A stretch of 64,000 bases of DNA, taken from contig OZ024787.1 in the NCBI GenBank assembly GCA_964017065.1, positions 8,417,899 to 8,481,898 on the forward strand, in the 5' to 3' direction. A program made the position numbers and the translations under genes. The notes below the pieces were generated by a model. The model was not told the origin of the DNA. It searched no databases and saw only the letters and a program-made list of their open reading frames with translations. This DNA comes from Haliclona indistincta (taxonomy: Eukaryota > Porifera > Demospongiae > Haplosclerida > Chalinidae). Shown in pieces: positions 9,899 to 20,137 of this stretch (positions are counted from its first letter, which is position 1; each line of letters begins with the position of its first letter).

Positions 9899-10766
9899 TC
9901 TTTCTTTCTTTCTTTCTTTCTTTCCTTCCTTCCTTCCTTCCTTCCTTCCTTCCTTCCTTCCTTCCTTCCTTCCTTCCTTCCTTCCTTCCTTCCTTCCTTC
10001 CTTCCTTCCTTCCTTCCTTCCTTCCTTCCTTCCTTCCTTCCTTCCTTCCTTCCTTCCTTCCTTCCTTCCTTCCTTCCTTCCTTCCTTCCTTCCTTCCTTC
10101 CTTCCTTCCTTCCTTCCTTCCTTCCTTCCTTCCTTCCTTCCTTCCTTCCTTCCTTCCTTCCTTCCTTCCTTCCTTCCTTCCTTCCTTCCTTCCTTCCTTC
10201 CTTCCTTCCTTCCTTCCTTCCTTCCTTCCTTCCTTCCTTCCTTCCTTCCTTCCTTCCTTCCTTCCTTCCTTCCTTCCTTCCTTCCTTCCTTCCTTCCTTC
10301 CTTCCTTCCTTCCTTCCTTCCTTCCTTCCTTCCTTCCTTCCTTCCTTCCTTCCTTCCTTCCTTCCTTCCTTCCTTCCTTCCTTCCTTCCTTCCTTCCTTC
10401 CTTCCTTCCTTCCTTCCTTCCTTCCTTCCTTCCTTCCTTCCTTCCTTCCTTCCTTCCTTCCTTCCTTCCTTCCTTCCTTCCTTCCTTCCTTCCTTCCTTC
10501 CTTCCTTCCTTCCTTCCTTCCTTCCTTCCTTCCTTCCTTCCTTCCTTCCTTCCTTCCTTCCTTCCTTCCTTCCTTCCTTCCTTCCTTCCTTCCTTCCTTC
10601 CTTCCTTCCTTCCTTCCTTCCTTCCTTCCTTCCTTCCTTCCTTCCTTCCTTCCTTCCTTCCTTCCTTCCTTCCTTCCTTCCTTCCTTCCTTCCTTCCTTC
10701 CTTCCTTCCTTCCTTCCTTCCTTCCTTCCTTCCTTCCTTCCTTCCTTCCTTCCTTCCTTCCTTCCT
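9899..10766. repeat. Long tetranucleotide microsatellite (TTTC then TTCC)
   Basis: A few TTTC units lead into an uninterrupted TTCC run of about 845 bp, ending at 10766. It is all pyrimidine on the + strand, so it could form triplex DNA. Long open frames through it (Leu-Pro-Ser-Phe or Arg-Lys-Glu-Gly repeats) are artefacts. Its true length may differ from the assembly. Confidence 0.98.
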
Positions 10767-11320
10767 ATTCTTCAGAGAGTCTATAGCACAGTAGTGAGGG
10801 AACCAAACGCAACTAAACCTACACAGAAGCAACGCTACCTATGACCATCAGTGCACCTGATATCTATTTAGGCCTAAAACACTGGGAGAAGCGAGTATTT
10901 CCAGAAAAACAGCGATTTTTGGTCCATAACAGACTCCATTCCATCATTCTGTTTGAACTCCGTTACTAGGTTACGCCTACTCGCGCACGCCCGTGTATGT
11001 AATTATTCTAATACAAGCGCACCTTAGTACAAATTGCTTGGAACGCGAGTGCTGCTGCCACTAGCACTAGTGTTCACAGCAGACAACGAGCATGTCTTCA
11101 CTGTTACACTGGATTTGTCTGTTCAGGCTGGTAAGAATGCTATCTTAAGCTTAGCTAATGTTGCATGGTACATGTTGCATGCATGCAGTGCATGCAGAGT
11201 GAATCGATCGAGTGCATGAGTCTGCTGCCGGAACTATTATTACAATTATTACTTTTGAAACTATGTATACACCGTATTAGCATAAGTGCCAACTAAGTCT
11301 TTAATAAAAAAAGAAAAGAA

Positions 11321-11615
11321 ACAAGTAATAAAAACATTTTAACCAAAATGGAAGAGATTTAGGGTTGGTACATTTATCGAAAAAGTATGGAAGCAAGATT
11401 TGAAATGAAAAGGATTGTAATTAACAATAGCAGTGTAATGCTACCTCCCTAAATTAACTGCTTTCGATAGTTGTGGTTAATTTAATAGGGAGGTAGCATT
11501 ACACTGCTATTGTTAATTACAATCCTTTTCATTTCAAATCTTTTTCCATACTTTTTCGATAAATGTACCAACCCTAAATCTCTTCCATTTTGGTTAAAAT
11601 GTTTTTATTACTTGT
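11321..11615. repeat. Large near-perfect inverted repeat (~130-bp arms)
   Basis: Arms at 11321-11451 and 11486-11615 are reverse complements with very few mismatches, around a 34-bp spacer. Outer ends read acaagtaataaaaac and its complement; inner ends read atgctacctccct and its complement. It ends exactly where C2 coding sequence resumes. It would extrude as a long hairpin and fits a palindromic (foldback) MITE. Confidence 0.9.
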
Positions 11616-11617
11616 AA

Positions 11618-14095
11618 TAATGAGGTCAACTGAAGTTAGTCACAATATTGGATTTGGAATAGATTTAAAGCATTTTTCGTATCAATATCAAACTCTACTT
11701 TTTGTTACACTCGACAATTTGACTGCAAACAACAACAGTTTGCCTTGCTGTGTCAGTGGATTTCAAACCGTTATATATGCAGTTTTTGTCAACAACCTAG
11801 TATTAAACAATGTGAACATTTCTAACAACGGTATGACTGGATTGGTTGTGCGTAGCACTACAGTAGTAGTGAATGGTACAGTAGTCTTCCACAACAACAC
11901 TGGTATTAATGGAGGTGGACTGGCTATGTATGAGAATTCCTACCTTGTGTTTCATGAAAATACTATTCTTTATTTCACCAACAACAGTGCAAGGGAAAAA
12001 GGAGGAGCTATTTTTGTTAAAGCTCAACCTCAAAATGATATTTCTCTCTGCTTTTTTCAATACTCTGATCACACACATCTTCAGTCAGTGCAAGTGGTCA
12101 TGGCTGGAAACAAGGCAGATTTAGCGGGCACTGTTCTGTATGGAGAAAAAATTCATGAATGTCTTTTATTCAATTCAAAACTAACTCTTGACAATGAAAG
12201 CTTTGACAAAACATTTAACTATTCAGCACAGACTGGTCCCTCAGTGATATCATCAGAACCTACTGATGTCTGCTTCTGTGATGACAACAACACCATAAAC
12301 TGCTCTCAGACACAGCTAACAATGACAGCCTAACCAGGAGAAGAGATCAATATCTCTGTTGTCACTGTAGGTCAATTACAAGGAATTGCTCCTGGAACCC
12401 TTCAGATACGACCAATTGACAATGAAGATGTACCTACTAACACAAAGCTACTCAAAACACATGCGATGAACTGTACAGCCATTCCACTCAAACCAGTACA
12501 TGAAATATATGCCCATACTAGTATTGAATCAGTGAAGTTATTGAACATATCATTTCTTAGCTGTCCACTTGGATTTAAAATTTCCAACAGAACCAGATCT
12601 TGTGATTGTGAACAGATAAGATGTCATATGAGATCTACTCCCATCACATGTGATGTCACCACTAACACAATAATACGACAAGGAGACACCTGGATCGGTA
12701 ATATCAGTGATTGTGTAATCGTGCACAGTCCATGTCCTTTTGACTACTGCAACACAGCACAGGTCAACTTCTCTCTCACTGATCCTGATCATATCCCCAA
12801 TGTGCTCTCAATAGGACTGGAATATTATGTAGCAAGTGTCAGGATGGGCTTAGCCTTGCTCTGGGATCCAATAACTGTATTCAATGTTCTCAATTCTCGT
12901 ACCTTGCTCTGATCATTCCCTTTGCTGCTGCTGGGTTTGGTTTAAATTGGTAGCTCTTCTGATGGTTTTGAACTTGACAGTCTCAATTGGTACCATCAAT
13001 GGACTTATTTTCTATGCTAGTATTGTCAAGATAAGTGAGAGCACTGGTATCTTCTTTCCTAATGGTCCTATTCCAGTACTGAGTCAGTTCATTGCTTGGC
13101 TCAATCTTGACCTTGGTATTGAAACATGCTTTTACCCTGGCATGACAGCCTATCACAAGGTGTGGCTGCAGTTTGTGTTCCCTCTCTACATATGGTTCAT
13201 CATAGCCACCATCATAGTCCTGTGTCGCTACTCCACATGGCTGTCCAACAAGATTGGAGGCAATGTAGTGCAGGTACTTGCTACTCTCATCTTGCTCTCA
13301 TTTACGAAAATCTTTCACGCAGCTGTTCTTGCAATGAAGTTCACGACCTTATCTTGTGTCAATTCAGAAAATATAAAAAATCAGCTGAGATTCATGTGGA
13401 CTATAGACGAAAGCATCGGCTATTTTTCACCGGAACACTTAACACTAATGGCAGAAGCTGCATTGCTTCTAATTTTCGCTGTTCCTTTCACACTTGCTCT
13501 ACTGTTTGATGCTGTGATTGAGAAGTATCTTACAAAAATCAGAATCTTTCGCAGACAATGGGTAAGGATTAAACCCTTTGTAGATGCTTATAATGGACCA
13601 TATAAGGACAATTGTCGGTTTTGGACTGGTCTATTGCTACTGGTTCGCATGTCATTCACTCTAGTATCACTTCATGTGAATGCATATATTGGTCTGATCT
13701 CTATAGGTATCAGCACAAGTGTGTTGCTCTCATTAATGCTATTCTTTGGTGGTGTTTACCGAACAAATAACTTAAACATCTTAGAGTGGTTGTCCCTGAT
13801 AAACCTAATTCTACTGTCTGCAATTTGTAATTCATCGTATGCGGTGCAAGTTGTCTCCATCATCAGTGTGAGCTTTGCTCTTTTTACCTTTGCTGGTGTT
13901 ATTGTCTTTCATGCACTTCTCCATGTGAAAATAATTAAGCATGTTAAGAATTTTGTCAAGTATTGTAGCAATCTCTATACTTGTAATCAAGAGGCTGAAA
14001 AGCTGTTGCAAGATGACGATAGTCACATAATTCAACATCTTGTGCAACCTACTTCTTCTGATGTGTGGTTGAAACGAGAGAGCCTCATTTATTAA
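11618..14095 (+). pseudogene. C2: 5'-truncated, split receptor-like pseudogene
   Basis: This is the right part of C2, from mid-ectodomain (MRSTEVSHNIGFGIDL) to the end (KRESLIY). Lesions: TAA at 12331-12333 replacing the Tyr codon of the conserved TAYPGEE motif; a 5-nt insertion at about 12791-12795 in the Cys module; a second 5-nt insertion at about 12943-12948 in membrane segment 1. The frames on each side line up only if these indels are taken into account. The tail keeps ExxxLL (EAEKLL). With no N-terminus, no signal peptide and three lesions this is dead as a receptor. The ectodomain is closest to C1 and C3. Confidence 0.85.
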
Positions 14096-14279
14096 AGTAA
14101 TTCTGTACATGTACAGTTGTAGACAGAGTGTATACAATTGTGTGACACGATGTGCATTTTATATTCGAATATTAATCTTTTAAAATTAAAATTTCTTTAG
14201 TGCATGATTGTAATAGTGACTGCACGATGTAATAACATCTGCTGTCCTTCGACAAAGACTTCCTTTATCATGTTCTCGG
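14096..14279. other. 3' flank of C2
   Basis: AT-rich sequence between the C2 stop and the MITE; nothing else seen. Confidence 0.5.
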
Positions 14280-14791
14280 CAAGGGCGTATAGAGAAAGAG
14301 GGCATGCAACTGTCAATTATTCCCGTAGGATAGCGAAATATTTATTTTTACTAAAAATAAACATCAATTAAACTCCGTATACTTTTAGTATACAGTGCAT
14401 ACGTCAGAGCGTATGCGGAGAGTGCAGAAATGGCTGCAGGTACACCTGTATCTAAACGGCGACGTAGTGACAGTAGTAGCTGCTCGCCCTTGTCTGTAAC
14501 CGCTAGACGATTGCTTGTTGCTAAATGCGCGAGGGAAGCGGCGCACTAGTCACGCATTCTTCAAGCTGGAGGCCATTGCACTATTCAAACACGTAGACGA
14601 CAAAGGCCGCCTGAAAGGCGCCAGGAGAACACCGGCGTAGGACTGGTATGCGTCGCTAGCTGTGCCTGAGATCGCGGGACACGTTGCCTAGGCGCGGTGT
14701 AGTAATATATTGATGGGCGTAACTTCTAATTTTAGTAACAATAAATATTTCGCTTTGACGATTGCATGCCCTCTTTCTCTATACGCCCTTG
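14280..14791. mobile_element. hAT-like MITE, 512 bp
   Basis: A 30-bp inverted pair at 14280-14309 and 14762-14791 begins caagggcgtatagagaaag. The shared flank ttctcgg on both sides fits a 7-8 bp target duplication. CAAGGGCG-like ends with ~8-bp duplications are typical of hAT elements (inference). A GC-rich interior holds a 39-codon frame starting near 14430 (MAAGTPVSKRRRSDSSSCS) with a basic KRRR nuclear-signal-like stretch, perhaps a remnant of a transposase or captured exon. Confidence 0.8.
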
Positions 14792-14825
14792 TTCTCGGTC
14801 ATGATAACTCTCATGGCCTGTGCAC

Positions 14826-14960
14826 TGACATCTTGACAGGAGCATCGAATTTTATAGTCAGTGATGAGTCATAGATGATCAGATGACTGGATTTATGATT
14901 CTCCTACAATGGGAGTGATTGGGCAGGTGACTGGAGGTACATTGCAGTTACATGACAATT
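14826..14960 (-). pseudogene. Decayed WD40 exon of the LRRK-like gene
   Basis: The + strand shares agtcatagatgatcag and gggcaggtgactggaggta, in the same order and spacing, with the large WD40 exon at 51331-51551 (which reads gggcagctgactggaggta). Indels have destroyed the frame. It lies just 3' of a receptor copy (C2), the same relative position as the better-preserved copies after C8 and C9. Confidence 0.7.
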
Positions 14961-15301
14961 ATAGCTGGAAGAGATGACATGTCTGTTTAATTATATATCT
15001 GTTTGCTACTAAGACTAGTACAATACTCTGATAAAAGTGCGTTTCCACAAATGAAGTCATGTAGTTCGCTGTTAAAACCTGGAGTTAAACAGAAGTGAAA
15101 ATGAATTTTAGTGAAACTCAAGAGTAACCAAAACTTGATTTCACAAAACAGCATGTTAGTATAAGCAAAACATGTACAGTATGAATAGTACAAACAAAAC
15201 AGTATGAATAGTATGTTTGTAAGCATTATGTTTACACTGGTACAACTTTCAGTTTTGATCATAATAATTCCCTCACCTGCAGCAGTGCAAGTCTATGTTG
15301 A
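14961..15301. other. Upstream region of C3
   Basis: AT-rich with short direct repeats (agtatgaatagt twice near 15180-15210). A cctgcag acceptor-like site lies about 20 bp before the C3 start. No gene seen. Confidence 0.4.
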
Positions 15302-18300
15302 ATGGCTACTAACAGCATCATTCTTCTTCTGATGCTCAGCATCTCATGTCTATGCTCAACAAGAGATGTTTACATTCAGACGTCTGAAGGTGAGCACTGT
15401 CCTGGTACTCCTTGTTACAACATCACTACTTTTGGCAAGATGGCCAAAAACTTGTCTAACTCTTTTGGATTGGTTGTTCATTTCTTGGAGGGAACTCACT
15501 TGTTGGATCTTCAGAAACTGGTGGTGTTTACGAACTTGACTAATGCTGTATTTGAAGGTGATGGGAAAATGGAGCAGGGCTTTCACGAGACTGTCTGGCA
15601 GTCTACTGTGGTCATCAAGTGTACTGAACACTCCAGTACTGGTATTGCTTTTGTTAATAGCTCGAACATTACCTTCAGGTACATCACCATCACTAACTGT
15701 GGGGCTGACATGACAAGCTTTTGTCAAACAAGCATATTCTGCAATGGCAGCCTTGGCTATTTCAAAACTTTTTACAATATTGCAATTGATCATGTTTCCA
15801 TTCAGAATGGGACAGGTAATGGTCTTTTGATTGAAACTGATGGAGTTGATCTGATAGTCACTGAGTCCTCATTTGCACAAAATTACATCTATGGTAAATT
15901 TGAGGGTGGAGACGTTACAATCTTGTATACTGACCCACACAATTGTAATCCTCGAAATCGTGTTTACAAATTGCTTATCTTAAACACAAATGTGTCATTT
16001 GGAAACAGTGAGTTGAAATTAAGTGAAGGCATCTCAATATATTTGTTGCAAGGATCCTATGGCGTTGAGATTTTGTTACATTCAGTCATAGCGTATGGAA
16101 ACAAAGGAAGGGGAAATATTTACATTGGTGCTGTAGAGCATGATATTCCCATCTATAATTTGACAATCAACAATTCACATAGCTCATTTGCAAATGGTTA
16201 TGCTTTAGATATTATCACCATATTATCTGATTACGAACAGTGTCTGGCTAGTAAAAATATGATTCTTAATTCTTCTATTGTTATTGTTAACAGTAGATTC
16301 AATTACAACATCAACAGTGATGTAGTTGTGATAATTGGCTATTTAGGAGTCAAGTTTTCTTCAAAAGTCATATTTCAATCAACTGAAATCTCTCACAATA
16401 TTGGGTTTGGATTTGAATTGAGTCTTTTGTCCTATCAGTATCAGAGTCAATTTTTTGTTTCACTTTGTAATTTTGTTGCTAACAATAACAGTTGGCCATA
16501 TCATCATAGCCAGGAAATACAACCGGCTTTGTATACAGCTTTTGTCACTACTTTAGAGCTAAACAACATAAGCATTACTAACAATCACAATATGACTGGA
16601 ATGGTTGTATATCACACTGCTGTAGCCGTAAATGGCAGAACAACTTTTCAGAACAACACTGGTGTTGATGGAGGTGGACTTGCTATGTATGAAAACTCCT
16701 ATCTTGTGTTTCATGAGAATTCTTCCATTGATTTTTTCAATAACAGAGCAAAGAAAAGAGGAGGGGCAATTTTTGTTGATACACAATTAATATATGCTCC
16801 GTGTTTCTTCCAGTACTCAGATAAAACTCCGTCTCAATCAGTGAGAGTAACCATGTCTGGAAACAAAGCAGACATAGCAGGTACTGCTCTTTTTGGAGGC
16901 GACATCAGTAATTGTCTTTTATTTACACCAAATCAAACTCTTGGCAGTGAAAGCTTTGACAAAACATTTAACTATATAACACAGACAGGTTCCTCAATAA
17001 TATCGTCAGAACCTACAAATGTCTGTTTCTGTGATGATAGCTACACAATAAACTGCTCTCAGACACAGCAAACAATGACAGCCTATCCAGGAGAAGAGAT
17101 CAATATCTCTGTTGTCACTGTAGGACAACTAAATGGAGTTGCTCCAGGAATTCTGAAGATACGATCGCCGGGCAATGAGCACACATCAGAACTATGCAAC
17201 ACAAGTGCAATGAACTGCACAACCATTGCACTCAAACCGATTTACCAAACTTATGCTCTGAATGTGTTGGGTGTTTCTTTGTTCAAGTTATTAAACATAT
17301 CTTTGTCTGACTGTCCTCTTGGATTTGAATTATCAAACAAAACCAAATCGTGTGACTGTAAACCTATTATGCAAATTATCTCTACAATCAAATGTGATGC
17401 TGTTAATAAAAAAATAACAAGACAAGGAAATGTCTGGATTGGTAATATCAGTGATTGTGTAGTAGTGCACACTCCGTGTCCATTTGACTACTGCAACACA
17501 GCACAGGTCAGCTTCTCTCTCACTGATCCTGATCCCCAGTGTGCTCTCAACAGGACTGGAATATTGTGTGGCAAGTGTCAGGATGGGCTCAGCCTTGCTC
17601 TGGGATCTAACAACTGTATTCAATGTCCTCAATTCTCGTACCTTGCTCTGATCATTCCCTTTGCTGCTGCTGGGTTTGGTTTGGTAGCTCTTCTGATGGT
17701 TTTGAACTTGACAGTCTCCATTGGTACCATCAATGGACTTATTTTCTATGCCAATATCGTCAAGATAAGTGAGAGCACTGGTATCTTCTTTCCTAATGGT
17801 CCTATTCCAGGACTGAGTCAGTTCATTGCTTTGCTTAATCTTGACCTTGGTATTGAAACATGCTTTTACCCTGGCATGACAGCCTATGTCAAGGTGTGGC
17901 TGCAGTTTATGTTTCCTCTCTACATATGGTTCATCATAGCCACCATCATAGTCCTGTGTCGCTATTCCACATGGCTGTCCAACAAGATTGGAGGCAATGT
18001 AGTGCAGGTACTTGCTACTCTCATCTTGCTCTCATTCACAAAGATCTTTCGTACTATTGTTCTTGCAATGAAGTTCACAACATTGTCTTGTGTAAATTCG
18101 GGAATTATTGTTAATAAGTTTGTATGGTTCATGGATGGAAGTATTGCCTATTTCTCACCAGAGCACTGTGTATTATTGGCTGCAGCTGCATCTTTTTTAC
18201 TTCTTTCATTTCCTTACACATTTTTTCTACTGTTTAATGCTTTGATTGAGAAATACCTCACAAGAATTATGTTTTTCCATAAGCTTTTGATCAAGTTCAA

Positions 18301-18820
18301 GCCTTTCATCGATGCCTACCACGGACCTTATAATAACAACTGTCGGTTTTGGACAGGTCTGTTGCTCCTGGTTCGTATGTCATTCACACTTGTGTCACTT
18401 CATTCAAGTACGTATGTTGGTTTGATCTTCATCACAACCAGCACTAGCGTACTGCTTTCTCTAATGGTTTTCTTTGGTGGTGTCTACCAAATGGCTTACT
18501 TAAACATCTTTGAGTGGTTATCTATATTTAACCTCATTTTACTCTCAGCTATCAATAGCTCATTGAACGGAAAAACTGATGCACAGCAAGTGGTTACTAT
18601 CATCAGTGTAAGTGTGGCTTTAGTAACATTCATTGGTGTTATAGTCTTTCATGTGATTCTTCGAGTGAAAAGCAATCAGTGTTGTAATAAATGTTCCAAC
18701 AATGAAGAATTTGGAAGACTGTTAGAGGATGAAAATAATCACGTATATGAGCAGCTTGTGGAGCCAGCCACATCCTCTGATGTGTGGTTAAAGCGAGAGA
18801 GCCTGATTTATTCACCTTAA
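15302..18820 (+). CDS. C3: intact beta-helix/polytopic receptor-like protein, 1172 aa
   Basis: Single-exon frame. Signal peptide 1-19 (MATNSIILLLMLSISCLCST). N-terminal block to about 135 with CPGTPCYNITTFG and FHETVWQSTVVIKC. Variable, NxS/T-rich beta-helix to about 450. Helix rungs with GGGLAMYENSYLVFH near 457. VCFCDD near 573. Cys-rich module about 670-775 (CPLGFEL, CPFDYC, CGKCQDG). About nine membrane segments from 778 to about 1125, including NLTVSIGTINGLIFY, WLNLDLGIETCFY and NCRFWTGLLLLVR. Cytoplasmic tail has ExxxLL (EFGRLL) and ends KRESLIYSP. Predicted plasma-membrane protein with a large outer domain. The beta-helix points to ligand or glycan binding, but no ligand is known. The architecture is one I know as an uncharacterised, expanded sponge family; channel-like (TRP-like) or GPCR-like roles are guesses. 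Confidence 0.9.
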   Translation: MATNSIILLLMLSISCLCSTRDVYIQTSEGEHCPGTPCYNITTFGKMAKNLSNSFGLVVHFLEGTHLLDLQKLVVFTNLTNAVFEGDGKMEQGFHETVWQSTVVIKCTEHSSTGIAFVNSSNITFRYITITNCGADMTSFCQTSIFCNGSLGYFKTFYNIAIDHVSIQNGTGNGLLIETDGVDLIVTESSFAQNYIYGKFEGGDVTILYTDPHNCNPRNRVYKLLILNTNVSFGNSELKLSEGISIYLLQGSYGVEILLHSVIAYGNKGRGNIYIGAVEHDIPIYNLTINNSHSSFANGYALDIITILSDYEQCLASKNMILNSSIVIVNSRFNYNINSDVVVIIGYLGVKFSSKVIFQSTEISHNIGFGFELSLLSYQYQSQFFVSLCNFVANNNSWPYHHSQEIQPALYTAFVTTLELNNISITNNHNMTGMVVYHTAVAVNGRTTFQNNTGVDGGGLAMYENSYLVFHENSSIDFFNNRAKKRGGAIFVDTQLIYAPCFFQYSDKTPSQSVRVTMSGNKADIAGTALFGGDISNCLLFTPNQTLGSESFDKTFNYITQTGSSIISSEPTNVCFCDDSYTINCSQTQQTMTAYPGEEINISVVTVGQLNGVAPGILKIRSPGNEHTSELCNTSAMNCTTIALKPIYQTYALNVLGVSLFKLLNISLSDCPLGFELSNKTKSCDCKPIMQIISTIKCDAVNKKITRQGNVWIGNISDCVVVHTPCPFDYCNTAQVSFSLTDPDPQCALNRTGILCGKCQDGLSLALGSNNCIQCPQFSYLALIIPFAAAGFGLVALLMVLNLTVSIGTINGLIFYANIVKISESTGIFFPNGPIPGLSQFIALLNLDLGIETCFYPGMTAYVKVWLQFMFPLYIWFIIATIIVLCRYSTWLSNKIGGNVVQVLATLILLSFTKIFRTIVLAMKFTTLSCVNSGIIVNKFVWFMDGSIAYFSPEHCVLLAAAASFLLLSFPYTFFLLFNALIEKYLTRIMFFHKLLIKFKPFIDAYHGPYNNNCRFWTGLLLLVRMSFTLVSLHSSTYVGLIFITTSTSVLLSLMVFFGGVYQMAYLNIFEWLSIFNLILLSAINSSLNGKTDAQQVVTIISVSVALVTFIGVIVFHVILRVKSNQCCNKCSNNEEFGRLLEDENNHVYEQLVEPATSSDVWLKRESLIYSP

Positions 18821-19085
18821 CACACTGTGCATTGATTAATCATTTGCACTGTAAATGTTTCACAGGAGATCTTATTTTTATTATAAAGAGCTCAAGTATC
18901 GTAAATCGGGAAATTTTTGTGTAACAAACTTTATGTGTTTAATTTCGTAGTTGATCCTACCCACGATAATGTTTTAACAAGAAATTTTCCCAATTCACAG
19001 TACTTTAATAGCAGTTTCTTCATCAGTGTTTTAGTCTAAATAAAAATTTTATAACTTCCATTTTTTTGTTTATGTCTACCTGAAG
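18821..19085. other. 3' flank of C3
   Basis: AT-rich with no gene. The homology that links C1 with the 20.1-kb relic does not extend here. Confidence 0.4.
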
Positions 19086-20137
19086 TAGCGATGTGCACTA
19101 AAAAGTTTAAACTGTCTGAATCAATTACTAGTTGTTTTAGTAAATTTGTTCTCCACTAATTTACATTACAAATCCGGCTTCCTGGTTACAGCGGCGCTGT
19201 TGCGGACTTCGTAGCATAGGTGCAAAACTGAGTATGACACGCAGCCTGGGCTACACTGACCTGCTCGGCATGCTAGCGTACTGCTTTCTCTAATGGTAGG
19301 CATCATCCTTTTGTTGATGCTCATGCCTGCCATGGACCTTACAAGGACAACTGTCGGTTTCGGACATTCGGTTATAGCGATGTGCGTGGGCTTGGTCATG
19401 CGGCCGGAAATGTCTCCACTTCAATCCAAAAATTGGAAATTGTCTTGCGCGACGTCTGAGTACCGTTTCAGTGGCTAAAAACCAATACGCTGATTCCAAC
19501 TAATTATGAAATTTAAGCGGATAATTCTTGGAAACGATGCTGTTTTGCTATGATCAATCAGTGCTAGTTAAAAAAACCCAGCAATTTGGTACATAAAAAT
19601 TATTTTCATAGTCAAACAGTTTGCAATGTTAGTTAAACTTGGAGAATGCCTCTGAACAGCACTTAAAAAGATATTAGTAACAGTTTAGGTAAGTGCAAAC
19701 GTGCTCCAAAGACGCGCACAGCTGGATTGTCATGCTAACTGGCCTGTTCACCATGTACTGCAAAAGGCAAATAGCTGGTTGAGCGTCCGTTAGTAGCCAT
19801 TGTTGTGGATCTGGCTCAGTGGTTGTAGCCTTGCTTCAATAAGTATGCCGAACAGGTCAGTGTAGCCCAGGCTGTCGTGTCATACTCAAGATTACTGTTT
19901 TGCACCTATGCTAGGAAGTGCGCAACAGCTCCGCTGTAACCAGGAAGCCGGCTTTGTAATGTAAATTAGTGGAGAACAAAATCACACAGTAACCGCCACA
20001 AAACCCGTTGTAACTCAGCCATTTTAGCACCGATTCTAACGAAATTTAGATTTATGTGCTGCTAAAGGTTAGCAGAAGCCACCTAAAACAACTGGTCATT
20101 GATTCAGACAGTTTACACTTTTTAGTGCACATCGCTA
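19086..20137. mobile_element. Inverted-repeat element carrying receptor-gene scraps, 1.05 kb
   Basis: Outer arms of about 55 bp begin tagcgatgtgcactaaaaag at 19086 and end at 20137. A second inverted pair of about 130 bp lies inside (about 19144-19272 against 19853-19984). Between them, near 19270-19370, are two pieces of receptor coding sequence in scrambled order: gtactgctttctctaatgg, then ccatggaccttacaaggaca followed by the CRFWT codons. The core (about 19376-19640) recurs inverted at about 55640-55985. It has no transposase and abuts the C1-like relic at its right end. Confidence 0.7.

Larger units (their letters stand above)
9498..11615. mobile_element. 2.1-kb insertion splitting C2
   Basis: This block interrupts receptor coding sequence. 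The similar hexamers attatg (before) and ataatg (after) could be a decayed target duplication. It contains a short exon-like segment at 9544, the TTCC tract and, at its right end, a large inverted repeat. No transposase is recognisable, and it may be a composite of several insertions. Confidence 0.5.

Noticed and set aside
9855..10844. Three 300-codon frames across the TTCC tract
   Set aside because: Pure microsatellite translation.
13126..13509. +1-frame open frames over membrane segments 3-4 (MLLPWHDSLCQGVAAV type)
   Set aside because: Frame-shadow of conserved receptor coding sequence. No evidence of dual coding, since changes between copies follow the receptor frame.
19166..19499. Overlapping short frames in 19.1-19.5 kb as genes
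   Set aside because: They fall in an inverted-repeat element and are not maintained in its related copy near 55.8 kb.
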